64,000 nucleotides of DNA. It comes from CBDDCA01 sp965218205 (lineage in GTDB: Bacteria > Spirochaetota > Spirochaetia > WTKD01 > G963693115). The stretch is from contig OZ244590.1 of NCBI GenBank assembly GCA_965218205.1, forward strand, positions 1,054,001 through 1,118,000. The letters run 5' to 3'. The translations under genes and the position numbers were made by a program. Of the stretch, positions 35,178-44,850 are shown in pieces. Positions within the stretch are counted from its first letter, which is position 1; every line of letters starts with the position of its first letter. The notes beneath the pieces are model-generated. The model was not told the origin of the DNA and searched no databases. It saw only the letters and a program-made list of their open reading frames with translations.

Positions 35178-35828
35178 ATGTTACACTATTTGAAAAAAAG
35201 TATCGTCTTATTTACTATCATATATATGATAGGTATCTCTTTTTCTTTTGCACAAGAAGAAACTCCAGAAGAGCCTGAACAGGAACTGCCAGGCATTATT
35301 ACTGGTGAGAGATATATTCCAAAATATGAGGCTGGGCAAGGAAGTATCAGTCTTGGCCTTAATGTCTTAGTACCATTGTTTTTTCAAAAATTTACTGGTG
35401 AATATATTACTGATACTCGTTTAACGGTAGGGGGATCAGCGTGGCTTGAGTGGGATATTTATTTGTGGCAGGCTTTGTCCGTAGGGATGGAAATTGATGG
35501 AGCATTTGCTTTATCGCCTAATAATAGATTTTTACTTATTGCTCCTATCACCGCTCATGTAAAGTATGTGTTTCAAGCATATCCTATAGAGTTTCCTCTG
35601 TCATTGGGGATAGGGTTTAGTTTAGTTTCGTACGATAGTATTTTTAAGTCAGGCTTTGTACTAAAACCAAAATTTGGTACAGGGTATCGAATCAATCAAA
35701 ACTGGATAGTGTCTATTTTTGGTTCTTATTTATTTGATGTGCAAAGTTATCAGTTTACATTAGGAAATGAATATTCTCGTATGGGAAACTTTTTTGAAGC
35801 TGGTGTTGGGTTTACGTATGTTTTTTAG
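35178..35828 (+). CDS. outer-membrane beta-barrel protein
   Basis: A signal peptide (hydrophobic to FSFAQ, about residue 26) and a Pro/Glu-rich linker are followed by alternating polar and hydrophobic strands (SISLGLNVLVPLFF, LTVGGSAWLEWDIYL, SVGMEIDGAFAL, PLSLGIGFSLVSY, FEAGVGFTYVF). The last residue is Phe, the outer-membrane insertion signal. About eight strands fit, like the small OmpW-type barrels of treponemes. Ligand unknown. Confidence 0.75.
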   Translation: MLHYLKKSIVLFTIIYMIGISFSFAQEETPEEPEQELPGIITGERYIPKYEAGQGSISLGLNVLVPLFFQKFTGEYITDTRLTVGGSAWLEWDIYLWQALSVGMEIDGAFALSPNNRFLLIAPITAHVKYVFQAYPIEFPLSLGIGFSLVSYDSIFKSGFVLKPKFGTGYRINQNWIVSIFGSYLFDVQSYQFTLGNEYSRMGNFFEAGVGFTYVF

Positions 35829-35829
35829 T

Positions 35830-36969
35830 ATGTTTCAAAAAAATAGAATTGTACTTTTTCTCTGTATCATCTGTATAAGTATGGTGGTATCTCTATTGTT
35901 TATGGCATGTTCAGACTCAAAAGCTATTTATGCAGAGATAGAAAAAGAAGAGTTGATAAAAACTTCAAACCTTTCAAATGTTATCACTCCCTCTGGTATG
36001 ATACGTTTTGGTGATAAGTATTATGTAGCAAGTGGCGGTGCTTTGCATGAACGGTTGGTAGATGGTGAAGATTGGAGTCGAGCAGATCTTACTTCTGTTT
36101 TTGATGGTATTTCACAAATTGTCTCTGTAGATGATTCTACTGCATATGCTATACTTGTACGAGATTTTCATAAAGAGATATCGCAAACAGCATTGGTAAA
36201 ACTTACTGCAGATGGCTCTAGTATTGATTTTGATGTAATAAAGACTCTCTCTTTTGGAACAGAACAGCTTGCTAAGATATTTGTGGTGAGAGGAAAAGAT
36301 AATGTATACGCAACGGTATTAAAGGCTCCCTATACTGGTGTATCACGCTATGATTATTATGAGAACTATCAGTCTGATACTCGTACTATATTAGCTACAG
36401 ATCGAAATGATATTATGACTGCGGTAGTGAGTTTTAAGGGGACTGTATATGTTTCTACACAATCTCAAATTCTTACACTTGCTGCGGGAAAACTTACTGA
36501 GGTGGAGATCATTGATAAGGACAGTAAAGAAAAGATAACAGGATATATTGGTAGTATTTACAGTAATGGAAAATTGTTATATATAGCAAATCATGAGTAT
36601 CTCTGGAGTTCTTCGGATGTCATTAATTGGGATCGTTCTTTTTATCGACAAAGAATGTTTACTCAGTTTTTAGAAATTGAATCATCAAACTTTAATGGGC
36701 TTCTTGTTGGTACAAAATATCTGCCAAGTGGCATTTCGGTTATTGATAGTGCAAGAGATGAAGGATATTATGAACTTGACAAAGGGGACATTTCCTCGTT
36801 ACGTAAGCCGAGTGGTAATAAATATACCTCAGGAGTGCTTGATGAATCGGGAGTGATAGGGTTTTTTCTTGACAAGAAAACAGATAATTTTTTTGTGTTT
36901 ACTTCTTCTCAAGGGTTGTGGCGAGGGAGCTATGAGAGTTCTGCAAGCATAGATTGGTTTCAAGAGTGA
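35830..36969 (+). CDS. lipoprotein of unknown function
   Basis: The leader ends in LLFMAC, a lipobox, so the protein should be lipid-anchored. The remainder is beta-rich with repeated strand-turn patterns (DKYYVASGGALHERL, DVIKTLSFGTEQLAKIFVVRGKDNVYATVL, GKLLYIANHEYLWSSSDVINWD) that suggest a beta-propeller, but no family is recognised. The start may be this ATG or the ATG at 35818, which overlaps the barrel gene by 11 bases. Either way the two genes are coupled. Confidence 0.7.
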   Translation: MFQKNRIVLFLCIICISMVVSLLFMACSDSKAIYAEIEKEELIKTSNLSNVITPSGMIRFGDKYYVASGGALHERLVDGEDWSRADLTSVFDGISQIVSVDDSTAYAILVRDFHKEISQTALVKLTADGSSIDFDVIKTLSFGTEQLAKIFVVRGKDNVYATVLKAPYTGVSRYDYYENYQSDTRTILATDRNDIMTAVVSFKGTVYVSTQSQILTLAAGKLTEVEIIDKDSKEKITGYIGSIYSNGKLLYIANHEYLWSSSDVINWDRSFYRQRMFTQFLEIESSNFNGLLVGTKYLPSGISVIDSARDEGYYELDKGDISSLRKPSGNKYTSGVLDESGVIGFFLDKKTDNFFVFTSSQGLWRGSYESSASIDWFQE

Positions 36970-36975
36970 TTTTAT

Positions 36976-38400
36976 TTATGTGGGATTAATAATAGGGTAT
37001 TGTTCTATAATATTGTTTTCAAGAATAGGAGGCAGAAACAAAATATGTTCTATGTTGCTTCCATTTCTTAGTATTTTTAAGTGTATCTCATGCCCTTGTA
37101 GCAGAGCATTGTTTATGATACGAAAGTAATTATAATAGCTTTGTATGTTCTGATTGTTTATGTCTAAGATAATGTCTTGATATTCTAAGCCTGCTTCTTC
37201 TGCTGCAGTAAATTCATATACATCGTCTACAAATAGTGCAAACTCAGTACTCTCTAGTCCGTATGTTTGTTTTTCATGCTGGGGAACTATGGTGGTGATA
37301 TATCCAGGCCATAACGAGGCTTGTATATCCTTGAATGTTTTCTGTTGTGGACGCAGTGCTGTGGTAGTGGTTACTTGCATAGTTTTGTTGTCTCTCATGA
37401 GAGTAATGTGTACAGGAGCATTGATATGTTTGTTTGCAATAATAGAGAAAATGGAGCTGTAATTATCACTCAATACAGTGTTTAGTGGCTGATTATCAAT
37501 AGCAATGATAACATCACCAATTTGTAGCGTATTGAGTATGTGTGTGTTATGTGAAAATATATTACTGATAATGACAGCGTTTCTGTTGTTAATGGTAAGC
37601 GTATGAAGCATGGAAATATCTGCAAGCTGTACGGTAATACCAAGCCAAGAATGTTTGATAGTTTTTTTTGCAATGAGTTGTGAGATAATACGAGAGATAC
37701 TAAATACATCAATAGCAAAGTTTAATCCTAGTTCTTGTTCATCAAAAATAGAAAACACCCAAGTGCTAATACCAATAACTTCTCCGTTTTTGTTTACTAT
37801 AGGGCCTCCGCTATTACCAGGGTTAAGTGTCGCATCAGTTTGAATAAAGAGCCCTTGAATAGTGTCACTACTTCTATCAAGTCCAGAGATAATGCCTTCG
37901 GTTACAGTAAAAGGAAAGCCATAGGGATGTCCGATTGCATATACTGTTTCGCCTATTGTTATGTTTCTGTTTTTTTGTAATGAAGCAATGGGGTATTCTT
38001 GATCGCTTTCAAAGGATATAATGGCAAGATCATTGTCTTTGTCTGCACTGTAAAATGTTCCTTTTATAAATGTTCCGTCATAGAAGCTAATCCATAATTC
38101 ATCTGCACCTTTCACTACGTGATAATTACTGAGGATATAATAGGTATTTTGTTCTTTTTTGATAATAATGCCAGCACCATAAAGAGTTGATATGTTATTT
38201 GGTTTTGTAAATTTTTTGCTACTGAACGAAAAAAAAGAATCATAATTGTCTGTACTTTTATAGGGATTTTCAAGTTCTATCTGATTTTGTTCAATGGCTA
38301 CCACAGAAGATAAAAGAGCAGTATCAAACTGTGCATGTATGACAGCAATAGAAAAAAAAGAATATACTAAAGATAAGAAAAATATATATGTTTTAATCAT
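36976..38400 (-). CDS. HtrA/DegP-type periplasmic serine protease
   Basis: A signal peptide (to about residue 23, VIHAQ) precedes a trypsin-like domain with a complete triad: His94 in SNYHVV, Asp124 in DNDLAI and Ser198 in LNPGNSGGP. Two PDZ-like regions follow at about 245-335 (LQIGDVIIAIDNQ) and 390-465 (GLEYQDIILDINNQN). These enzymes degrade or refold damaged envelope proteins. The gene lies eight bases downstream of map on the minus strand, so they are probably co-transcribed. Confidence 0.93.
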   Translation of the reverse strand: MIKTYIFFLSLVYSFFSIAVIHAQFDTALLSSVVAIEQNQIELENPYKSTDNYDSFFSFSSKKFTKPNNISTLYGAGIIIKKEQNTYYILSNYHVVKGADELWISFYDGTFIKGTFYSADKDNDLAIISFESDQEYPIASLQKNRNITIGETVYAIGHPYGFPFTVTEGIISGLDRSSDTIQGLFIQTDATLNPGNSGGPIVNKNGEVIGISTWVFSIFDEQELGLNFAIDVFSISRIISQLIAKKTIKHSWLGITVQLADISMLHTLTINNRNAVIISNIFSHNTHILNTLQIGDVIIAIDNQPLNTVLSDNYSSIFSIIANKHINAPVHITLMRDNKTMQVTTTTALRPQQKTFKDIQASLWPGYITTIVPQHEKQTYGLESTEFALFVDDVYEFTAAEEAGLEYQDIILDINNQNIQSYYNYFRIINNALLQGHEIHLKILRNGSNIEHILFLPPILENNIIEQYPIINPT

Positions 38401-38408
38401 AGTGTTTA

Positions 38409-39161
38409 TTACGTGAGAATTTCTGCATTATGTGAATCAATTAAAACGGTATGTTCAAAGTGTGCTGCAAGAGTATTATCTTTGCTTACTACCGTAAATG
38501 CATCGTCAGCGAGCTTTATTTCTCCACTTCCTAGTGTAAACATTGGTTCTATTGCAATGACCATGTTCTTTTTTAATTTCTTATGGTATGCAGAATGAAC
38601 ATAATTAGGAATTTCTGGAGATTCATGGAGATTAACGCCAACTCCATGCCCGCAATATTCTTTTACAATGCCTAAAGATGCTTTATTTGCATAGCTTTCT
38701 ATAGTTTTAGATATATCAAGCACAGAAGAGTTACGAGAAATTGCTTGAATTCCTTTTTGTAATGATTCTTTTGTTGTGTGTAGAAATTGTTGTATTTTTT
38801 TATCCTGCCCAAAATAAAAAGAAAATGCACTGTCTGCATAGTATCCTTGATACTTTACTCCAATGTCAATACTGATAATATCATTTTTATGTATGAATTT
38901 ATCCTTTTTAGGTATCCCATGAATAATTTCTTCGTTTATTGATATACAGGCTACCGCAGGAAACCCTTGATGTCCTAAAAAAGCAGGCTCACCGCCTTCT
39001 TTGGTTATGGTTTCATGGATAAACTTATCAATATCATGGGTACTTGTAGAGCCATCTAAATGCTGTAGTAAAAACTCATTGAGTACTGAGAAACAATGTT
39101 TTATGATATTACCTGCTACACGAATATTTTGAATTTGCTCTTGAGTTTTTATTATAATCAT
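38409..39161 (-). CDS. map: methionine aminopeptidase, type I
   Basis: The enzyme removes the starting Met from new proteins in the cytoplasm. The 250-residue protein keeps the substrate His81 (HGIPKK) and the five metal ligands Asp99, Asp110, His172, Glu205 and Glu236. The length is right for type Ia without a zinc-finger extension. It sits upstream of the HtrA-type gene on the minus strand. Confidence 0.96.
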   Translation of the reverse strand: MIIIKTQEQIQNIRVAGNIIKHCFSVLNEFLLQHLDGSTSTHDIDKFIHETITKEGGEPAFLGHQGFPAVACISINEEIIHGIPKKDKFIHKNDIISIDIGVKYQGYYADSAFSFYFGQDKKIQQFLHTTKESLQKGIQAISRNSSVLDISKTIESYANKASLGIVKEYCGHGVGVNLHESPEIPNYVHSAYHKKLKKNMVIAIEPMFTLGSGEIKLADDAFTVVSKDNTLAAHFEHTVLIDSHNAEILT

Positions 39162-39321
39162 TGATATTTGTATTATATCATACTCCTATATTTTTCTGGT
39201 GAGCATGTAGTGTTTTGTAATACTTAGTGTAACGCTATAGGACACATGATATAACAGCTTGTATATGCTTTTTGCTAGAATGTACAGTTATGTATATAAT
39301 AAAAATGAGGAAGAGAAGAAT

Positions 39322-42177
39322 ATGGCAATGCAATTTGAAAAACAACTGTATCAAGACCAATGTGTTGATAATATTATTACAGTATTAAAAGAGTGCGATG
39401 TATATCAAAATAATTTTGATAATATGTCTACAGCAATAGATACCCTGTGGCAAGAGCAACAATATACTCGTTTCAAAAAAAGTACGAGAAACCGTTTAGA
39501 TGTATTGATGGAAACAGGTACAGGCAAGACATTTACGTACTTAAAAGCTATTTTTGAAATACATAAATATTTTAATAAAAATAAGTTTGTTATTATTGTT
39601 CCTCGAAGAGCTATTAAACTTGGTGTTATTCAAAATATTGAACTTACAAAATATTATTTCTTTCAAGAATATGGAAAGTACTTATCGTACATTAACTATC
39701 CAGAAGAAGGGCTGGGAAAGATTGAACATGATTTTTTGAAAACGGATGATCTCACTATTTTGATTACTACTCATAGTGCCTTTAACTCTGATAAAAATAA
39801 AATTAATCAAAGCACTGAAAGACTGTTTGAACATGGTTCTGTATGGCAAGGCATTAGAGAAAAACAACCGATTATCATTATTGATGAGCCACATCTTCTT
39901 AAGGGGAGTAAAACACAAAAAGGCTTGGAAACATTAAACGATTCTCTGCAGATTCGTTTTGGTGCTACATTTCCTAAAGATACGAAAGACAAAGAACAAG
40001 ACTTAAGCAATGTGGTATATGCTTTGGATAGCATATCGGCTTTCAATCAATACTTAGTAAAGAGAATTGCAGTAGATACAATTATTTCTGATAGTGAGCA
40101 AAGTGAACTAAAGGTTACTGATACCAATAAAAAATCTTTTACTGTAATGTATGCTGAAAACTCAATTATACGTAAGGAAACTATTGATATTGGGGATGAT
40201 ATTGGAGCAAAAACAGGGATAAAAAAATATAATACTATTTCTGCAACAAAGATTAACAAAGGGAAAGTGTTTCTAAGTGATACGTCCACTTTGGATATGA
40301 GTACAAGCTACGATGTAACTGATATAGAAATTCGACACATGGTGAAAAAGACTATTGAAAATCATTTTGAAAAAGAAGAGAAATTTTTTGAGAAAGGAAT
40401 AAAAACGCTCTCGCTCTTTTTTATTCCCAAGATTGAAGATTTTAGAGGCAATGAAAATAAAAGTCCAAGAATAAAAGAGATATTTGAGCAAGAGTACAGA
40501 AAGCAGAGGGAAGTTATTTTTCGAGATACAAAAAACGAAATGTATAAACAATATCTATCGAAAGATATTTCGGAAGATGGCGTACTACAGGTACACGAAG
40601 GCTATTTTTCGGGAGATAAAGGAACGAGGGATGAAAAGGAAGCTGATGGGGTAAATATGATATTAAATGAAAAAGAAAAGTTGCTTTCATTTGATACTCC
40701 ATTACGTTTTATTTTTTCCGTATGGGCTTTGCAAGAAGGGTGGGATAATCCCAATATTTTTACTATTTGTAAACTATCTTCCACCAGCAAAGACACCAGT
40801 AGGAGACAGCAAGTAGGGAGAGGCTTACGCATTGCAGTCAATCAAAAAGGGCATCGCTTTACACATTTGTTTCTAAATGAAGACAAAGATGCATTTCATG
40901 AAATAAATACGCTGGATATAGTGGTGTCAGGAAAAGAAAAAGATTTTATAGAAGGAATTCAAAACGAGATTCAAGAAGCAAGTTTTTCTTTGGTAGGTGA
41001 TACCATTACTTTAGAAAAATTAGAACAGCTAGGCTTTAATGATAGGGAACAAAAATTTTTGCTTACAGCTTTGATAAGTAATGGTATTATTGATCCTCAA
41101 TGGAAAATACAATCATCGTTGTATGAGTTTTTGAAACATAACAGAGATAAACTTTCAATTCCAGGCTTAACTGATGAACGCTATCAAGAAATGCTAGATA
41201 AGTTTACAGAAAACACCTATCCTGTCACCGATAAAAATAAATCTCCTAAAGCAGTAACCATTAAGCCAAAACAATGGGAGAGCTTCAAAATGCTATGGGA
41301 AACAATCAATAAAAAAGCAACCATCGTGTACAAAGACATTGAAGAGGAAAGCATTATAAAGCAAGTAGCAGAGTTGTTTAATCAAGAGCCTATAGAGCCT
41401 GTGTCAATAAAAATACATAAAGCAATATACAACACTCAAAAAGATAAAATTGAACCTACACAAGAAGAAAGGCTTGAAGAGGTGAGTTTTTTTAAAGTAC
41501 AGACATATAGCGATTTTATATCCTATTTTATGAAAGATGAAAAACTACCATTGCATTTTTTACTAAAGCTGTTCAATAAAATTGATATACAGAAAATAAA
41601 GCGTAATCCTCAAAAAGCAAAAGAACATCTTTTACATATCTTAAAAGACACTATTCATACAAGTATTATCAATCAGGTATCGTATAATTTTAATGAAACA
41701 ACTATTTATCCTAATAAACTGCAAGATAAAAAAGGAAATGCAATACAAAATATTAACTCCACATTACTTGGAAAATATCATACTTTAGAAGCAGAGCCAG
41801 AACATTTATTATATGATACGATTTGCTATGATTCGGATATAGAAAAAGAGCTTCAAAAAGAACCTTCCAATGTAAATAAGCGAACAATAACAGTGTTTGC
41901 AAAACTGTCTCATATTTCTATTCCAACTCCGTATAAAAACTATAACCCTGATTTTGCCTATTTGATAGAAACGAAAGATCGCAAAAAATTATTTTTGGTA
42001 GTGGAAACAAAAGGATATAAAAGAGAGGGCGATATTCCTACAGAAGAAAAGAAAAAAATAGCATATGCTAAGAAATTTTTTGAGACCTTACAGCAACAAT
42101 TACCTGATATTGACATACAATACAAAACTCGTATCAGCACACAAAGCCTCAGCGATATTATAGAAAATAAACAATGA
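39322..42177 (+). CDS. type III restriction enzyme Res subunit (helicase-nuclease)
   Basis: Res translocates or slides along DNA with ATP and cuts when two unmethylated sites interact. From the ATG at 39322 (site GAAGAGAAG) the 951-residue protein has Walker A ETGTGKT (64-70), motif II DEPH (188-191), motif VI-like GRGLRIAVN, and a C-terminal PD-(D/E)xK nuclease with Asp877, Glu895 and Lys897 (NPDFAYLIE...VVETKG). Size is typical of Res. It opens a defence operon: fic overlaps its stop by four bases, and mod lies beyond rhuM. The usual order in type III systems is mod then res, so this arrangement is reversed and interrupted. Confidence 0.92.
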   Translation: MAMQFEKQLYQDQCVDNIITVLKECDVYQNNFDNMSTAIDTLWQEQQYTRFKKSTRNRLDVLMETGTGKTFTYLKAIFEIHKYFNKNKFVIIVPRRAIKLGVIQNIELTKYYFFQEYGKYLSYINYPEEGLGKIEHDFLKTDDLTILITTHSAFNSDKNKINQSTERLFEHGSVWQGIREKQPIIIIDEPHLLKGSKTQKGLETLNDSLQIRFGATFPKDTKDKEQDLSNVVYALDSISAFNQYLVKRIAVDTIISDSEQSELKVTDTNKKSFTVMYAENSIIRKETIDIGDDIGAKTGIKKYNTISATKINKGKVFLSDTSTLDMSTSYDVTDIEIRHMVKKTIENHFEKEEKFFEKGIKTLSLFFIPKIEDFRGNENKSPRIKEIFEQEYRKQREVIFRDTKNEMYKQYLSKDISEDGVLQVHEGYFSGDKGTRDEKEADGVNMILNEKEKLLSFDTPLRFIFSVWALQEGWDNPNIFTICKLSSTSKDTSRRQQVGRGLRIAVNQKGHRFTHLFLNEDKDAFHEINTLDIVVSGKEKDFIEGIQNEIQEASFSLVGDTITLEKLEQLGFNDREQKFLLTALISNGIIDPQWKIQSSLYEFLKHNRDKLSIPGLTDERYQEMLDKFTENTYPVTDKNKSPKAVTIKPKQWESFKMLWETINKKATIVYKDIEEESIIKQVAELFNQEPIEPVSIKIHKAIYNTQKDKIEPTQEERLEEVSFFKVQTYSDFISYFMKDEKLPLHFLLKLFNKIDIQKIKRNPQKAKEHLLHILKDTIHTSIINQVSYNFNETTIYPNKLQDKKGNAIQNINSTLLGKYHTLEAEPEHLLYDTICYDSDIEKELQKEPSNVNKRTITVFAKLSHISIPTPYKNYNPDFAYLIETKDRKKLFLVVETKGYKREGDIPTEEKKKIAYAKKFFETLQQQLPDIDIQYKTRISTQSLSDIIENKQ

Positions 42178-43247
42178 GAGAGACCATTCCTTTTATACCG
42201 CAGCTTTTACCTCCTGACAATGTAGAGACTATTACAGCCCTAAAGCAAGCGACTAAGGCTCACCAAGCCTTAGCAGAACTGAAGGGAACGGCACATATTA
42301 TTCCCAATGAAACTATTTTAATTGAAACGCTGATACTAAGAGAAGCAAAAGAGAGCAGTGCTATTGAAAATATCATTACAACACAGGATGATCTCTACAA
42401 AGCAAAGTTATTTGATGAGTATAAAAATTTCTCTACAAAAAAAGTAGAAAACTATGTGCAAGGGATATTATTTGGATTTAATGTTGTACGGAAAAAAGCA
42501 GTACTTACTAATGCTACTATTATGGATATTCAAGAAATATTATTACAGAATACCGCAGGATTTAGAGCACAAGTAGGCACAACCCTTAAAGATAATAATG
42601 GAAACATAGTATATACCCCACCACAAGACAGAGATAGTATTTTACATTTAATGAATAATTTAGCAACATTTATCAATAACAATGATTTTTCTAATATAGA
42701 TCCTTTGATAAAAATGGCAATAATACATTATCAATTTGAAAGCATACATCCTTTTTATGATGGAAATGGGAGAGTAGGAAGAATTATCAATATTTTATAT
42801 CTTGTGTTGCAAAGGTTGTTAGATGCTCCTATTTTGTATTTAAGTAATTACATCATTGAGCATAAAGTGCAGTATTACACGGTGTTACAAGGCGTAAGAG
42901 AGAAAAACGATTGGGAAAGCATGATTTTATACTTACTCACAGGCATTGAAGTGACTGCTATTGAAGCTATTGGAGTGATTAAAGAGATAGATGTATTAAT
43001 GAAAAAATATAAGCAAGAAATACGGAAAAAATTACCTAAAATGTATTCCCAAGATATGATAAATAGCTTATTCAAGCACCCGTATACAAAAATAGATTTT
43101 TTTGCAGATGATTTGAATATTAGCTATCAGACGGCTCGTAAATACTTAAATAAAATTGCTACAATAGGTTTATTAGAAAAATACAAAATGGGAAAAAGCA
43201 ATTATTATTTCAACTCAGAATTGATTGAGATTTTGCGATGGAAATGA
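42174..43247 (+). CDS. Fic-domain protein, self-inhibited class, with C-terminal winged helix
   Basis: Fic proteins transfer AMP or related groups to target proteins. The 357-residue protein has the full catalytic motif HPFYDGNGRVGR (His192 to Arg203) and, near its N-terminus, the inhibitory helix motif SSAIEN (Ser61, Glu65, Asn66), which matches the [S/T]xxxE[G/N] rule. A winged-helix domain ends the protein (about 290-355). The ATG overlaps the res stop as ATGA, so it is translationally coupled to a type III restriction gene. Its link to restriction is not understood. Confidence 0.9.
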   Translation: MRETIPFIPQLLPPDNVETITALKQATKAHQALAELKGTAHIIPNETILIETLILREAKESSAIENIITTQDDLYKAKLFDEYKNFSTKKVENYVQGILFGFNVVRKKAVLTNATIMDIQEILLQNTAGFRAQVGTTLKDNNGNIVYTPPQDRDSILHLMNNLATFINNNDFSNIDPLIKMAIIHYQFESIHPFYDGNGRVGRIINILYLVLQRLLDAPILYLSNYIIEHKVQYYTVLQGVREKNDWESMILYLLTGIEVTAIEAIGVIKEIDVLMKKYKQEIRKKLPKMYSQDMINSLFKHPYTKIDFFADDLNISYQTARKYLNKIATIGLLEKYKMGKSNYYFNSELIEILRWK

Positions 43248-43490
43248 TACTATTATTATACAAAAACGGCATTTTGTATAAACGAAAGTGATAACATGAT
43301 ACAAAAACGGCATTTTGTATAAACGAAGGTGATAACATTATACAAAAATAGCATTTTGTATAAACGAAAGGAATAACATGATACAAAAACGGCATTTTGT
43401 ATAAACGAAAGGAATAACATGATACAAAAACGGCATTTTGTATAAACGAAAACATAGCAATATGTAAATAAAAATAGAGAGGATAAGCAA
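43237..43490 (+). repeat. left direct-repeat flank of the rhuM cassette, expanded by tandem units
   Basis: This stretch starts in the last codons of fic (GATGGAAATGATACTATT) and ends with TAGAGAGGATAAGCAA. The same start and end, with only one inner unit, recur at 44762-44850 right before mod. Within it, a 41-bp unit repeats five times (starts 43259, 43300, 43341, 43382, 43423; the last is partial). Each unit holds the hairpin TACAAAA-N6-TTTTGTA. The rest, to 43591, shows only the rhuM ribosome site. Confidence 0.85.
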
Positions 43491-43591
43491 GTTATAGCGT
43501 ATCCTGTGAAAGAACTGTCTTATAGTATTGTAAAGACATTTATTAAGCGGGAGGATCATATAAACACTTTTGCTGATATTAGAAGGAAAGC

Positions 43592-44749
43592 ATGAAAGAT
43601 AAGATAATAGAACCAATAGAAAATAAAACTGATGAATTTGATACATTTATAGCAAAAGCTGTAAATAAAAAAGAGGCACATACCCCTATAGAAAAGATTG
43701 ATAAATCATTAGAAATAATAAGTAATTCTGAAAAAGACTTTATTGTTTATGCAAGTGATGATGGAAATATAAATGTAAGGGTATTGATAGATAAAGAAAA
43801 TGAGACTATATGGCTTAATCAAAAACAATTAGCGACTTTATTTGATGTTACTCCTCAAAATATTACTACTCATTTAAGAAATATTTTTGAAACTCAAGAA
43901 TTAGAGGAAATTTCAACTTGTAAAGAAATTTTACAAGTTCAAATAGAAGGTAATAGAAAAATAAAACGAAATACGAAACATTATAATCTTGATGTAATAA
44001 TATCACTTGGGTTTAGAATAAACTCATATAAAGCAACGAAATTTAGAATATGGGCAAGGGAAACTCTAAAGGAGTACACAATAAAAGGGTTTGTACTTGA
44101 TGATGATAGATTAAAGCAAGGAGAGAATTTATTTGATAAAGATTATTTTGATGAGCTTTTAGAACGAATTAGAGATATTAGGGCATCAGAAAAAAGAGTC
44201 TATAGAAAAATAATAGAAATATATCATATATGTAGTGCTGATTATGATCCTAACTCTCCTATTACACGTACTTTCTATGCTCATGCTCAAAATAAATTAG
44301 AATTTGCTGTAATTGGTATGACAGCAGCTGAAATTATTAAAGAAAGAGCAAATTATAAATTACCACATATGGGATTAACAACTTGGAAACAACAAAAAAC
44401 AGAAGGAAAAATATATACATATGATGTAGTTGTAGCTAAGAATTATATGACAGAAGAAGAAATAAGTAACTTAAATTTATTGGTAGATCAGTTTTTAGAT
44501 TTTGCAGAAGGGTTAGCAAGAAGAAAAGTAGTTATGTATATGAAAGATTGGGCAGAAAAATTAAATGATTTCTTAAAACTTAATGAATATGAGGTGTTGC
44601 AAAATTTTGGAAAAGTGTCTGCAGATATAGCAAAAAACTTTGCTATAGAACAATTTAATTTATATAAACCTACTCAGGAGAAAAATCATAAGACAGAATT
44701 TGATAAATTTGTAGAAAAAACTAAAAGAAGGAAAAGAAAAAAATTATGA
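43592..44749 (+). CDS. rhuM: RhuM-family protein
   Basis: The 385-residue protein matches the RhuM family: IDKENETIWLNQKQLATLFDVTPQNITTHLRNIF (an HTH-like start domain at about 65-100), then HYNLDVIISLGFRINSYKATKFRIWARETLKEYTIKGFVLDD, and a long helical C-terminal part. The family is named from a Salmonella pathogenicity island gene and is common in mobile and restriction islands, but its function is not established. It starts at an ATG after AGAAGGA. The duplicated flanks around it suggest it was inserted between fic and mod. Confidence 0.85.
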   Translation: MKDKIIEPIENKTDEFDTFIAKAVNKKEAHTPIEKIDKSLEIISNSEKDFIVYASDDGNINVRVLIDKENETIWLNQKQLATLFDVTPQNITTHLRNIFETQELEEISTCKEILQVQIEGNRKIKRNTKHYNLDVIISLGFRINSYKATKFRIWARETLKEYTIKGFVLDDDRLKQGENLFDKDYFDELLERIRDIRASEKRVYRKIIEIYHICSADYDPNSPITRTFYAHAQNKLEFAVIGMTAAEIIKERANYKLPHMGLTTWKQQKTEGKIYTYDVVVAKNYMTEEEISNLNLLVDQFLDFAEGLARRKVVMYMKDWAEKLNDFLKLNEYEVLQNFGKVSADIAKNFAIEQFNLYKPTQEKNHKTEFDKFVEKTKRRKRKKL

Positions 44750-44761
44750 AAAACAAAATAT

Positions 44762-44850
44762 GATGAAAATGATACTATTACTATGTAGAAATGGCATTTT
44801 GTATAAACGAAAACATAGTATATATGTAAATAAAATAGAGAGGATAAGCA
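44762..44850 (+). repeat. right direct-repeat flank of the rhuM cassette
   Basis: It begins GATGAAAATGATACTATTAC, a relic of the fic 3' end, carries one hairpin-type unit (GGCATTTTGTATAAACGAAA), and ends AGAGAGGATAAGCAA, which is the mod ribosome site. It matches 43237-43490 apart from the tandem expansion. Confidence 0.85.
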
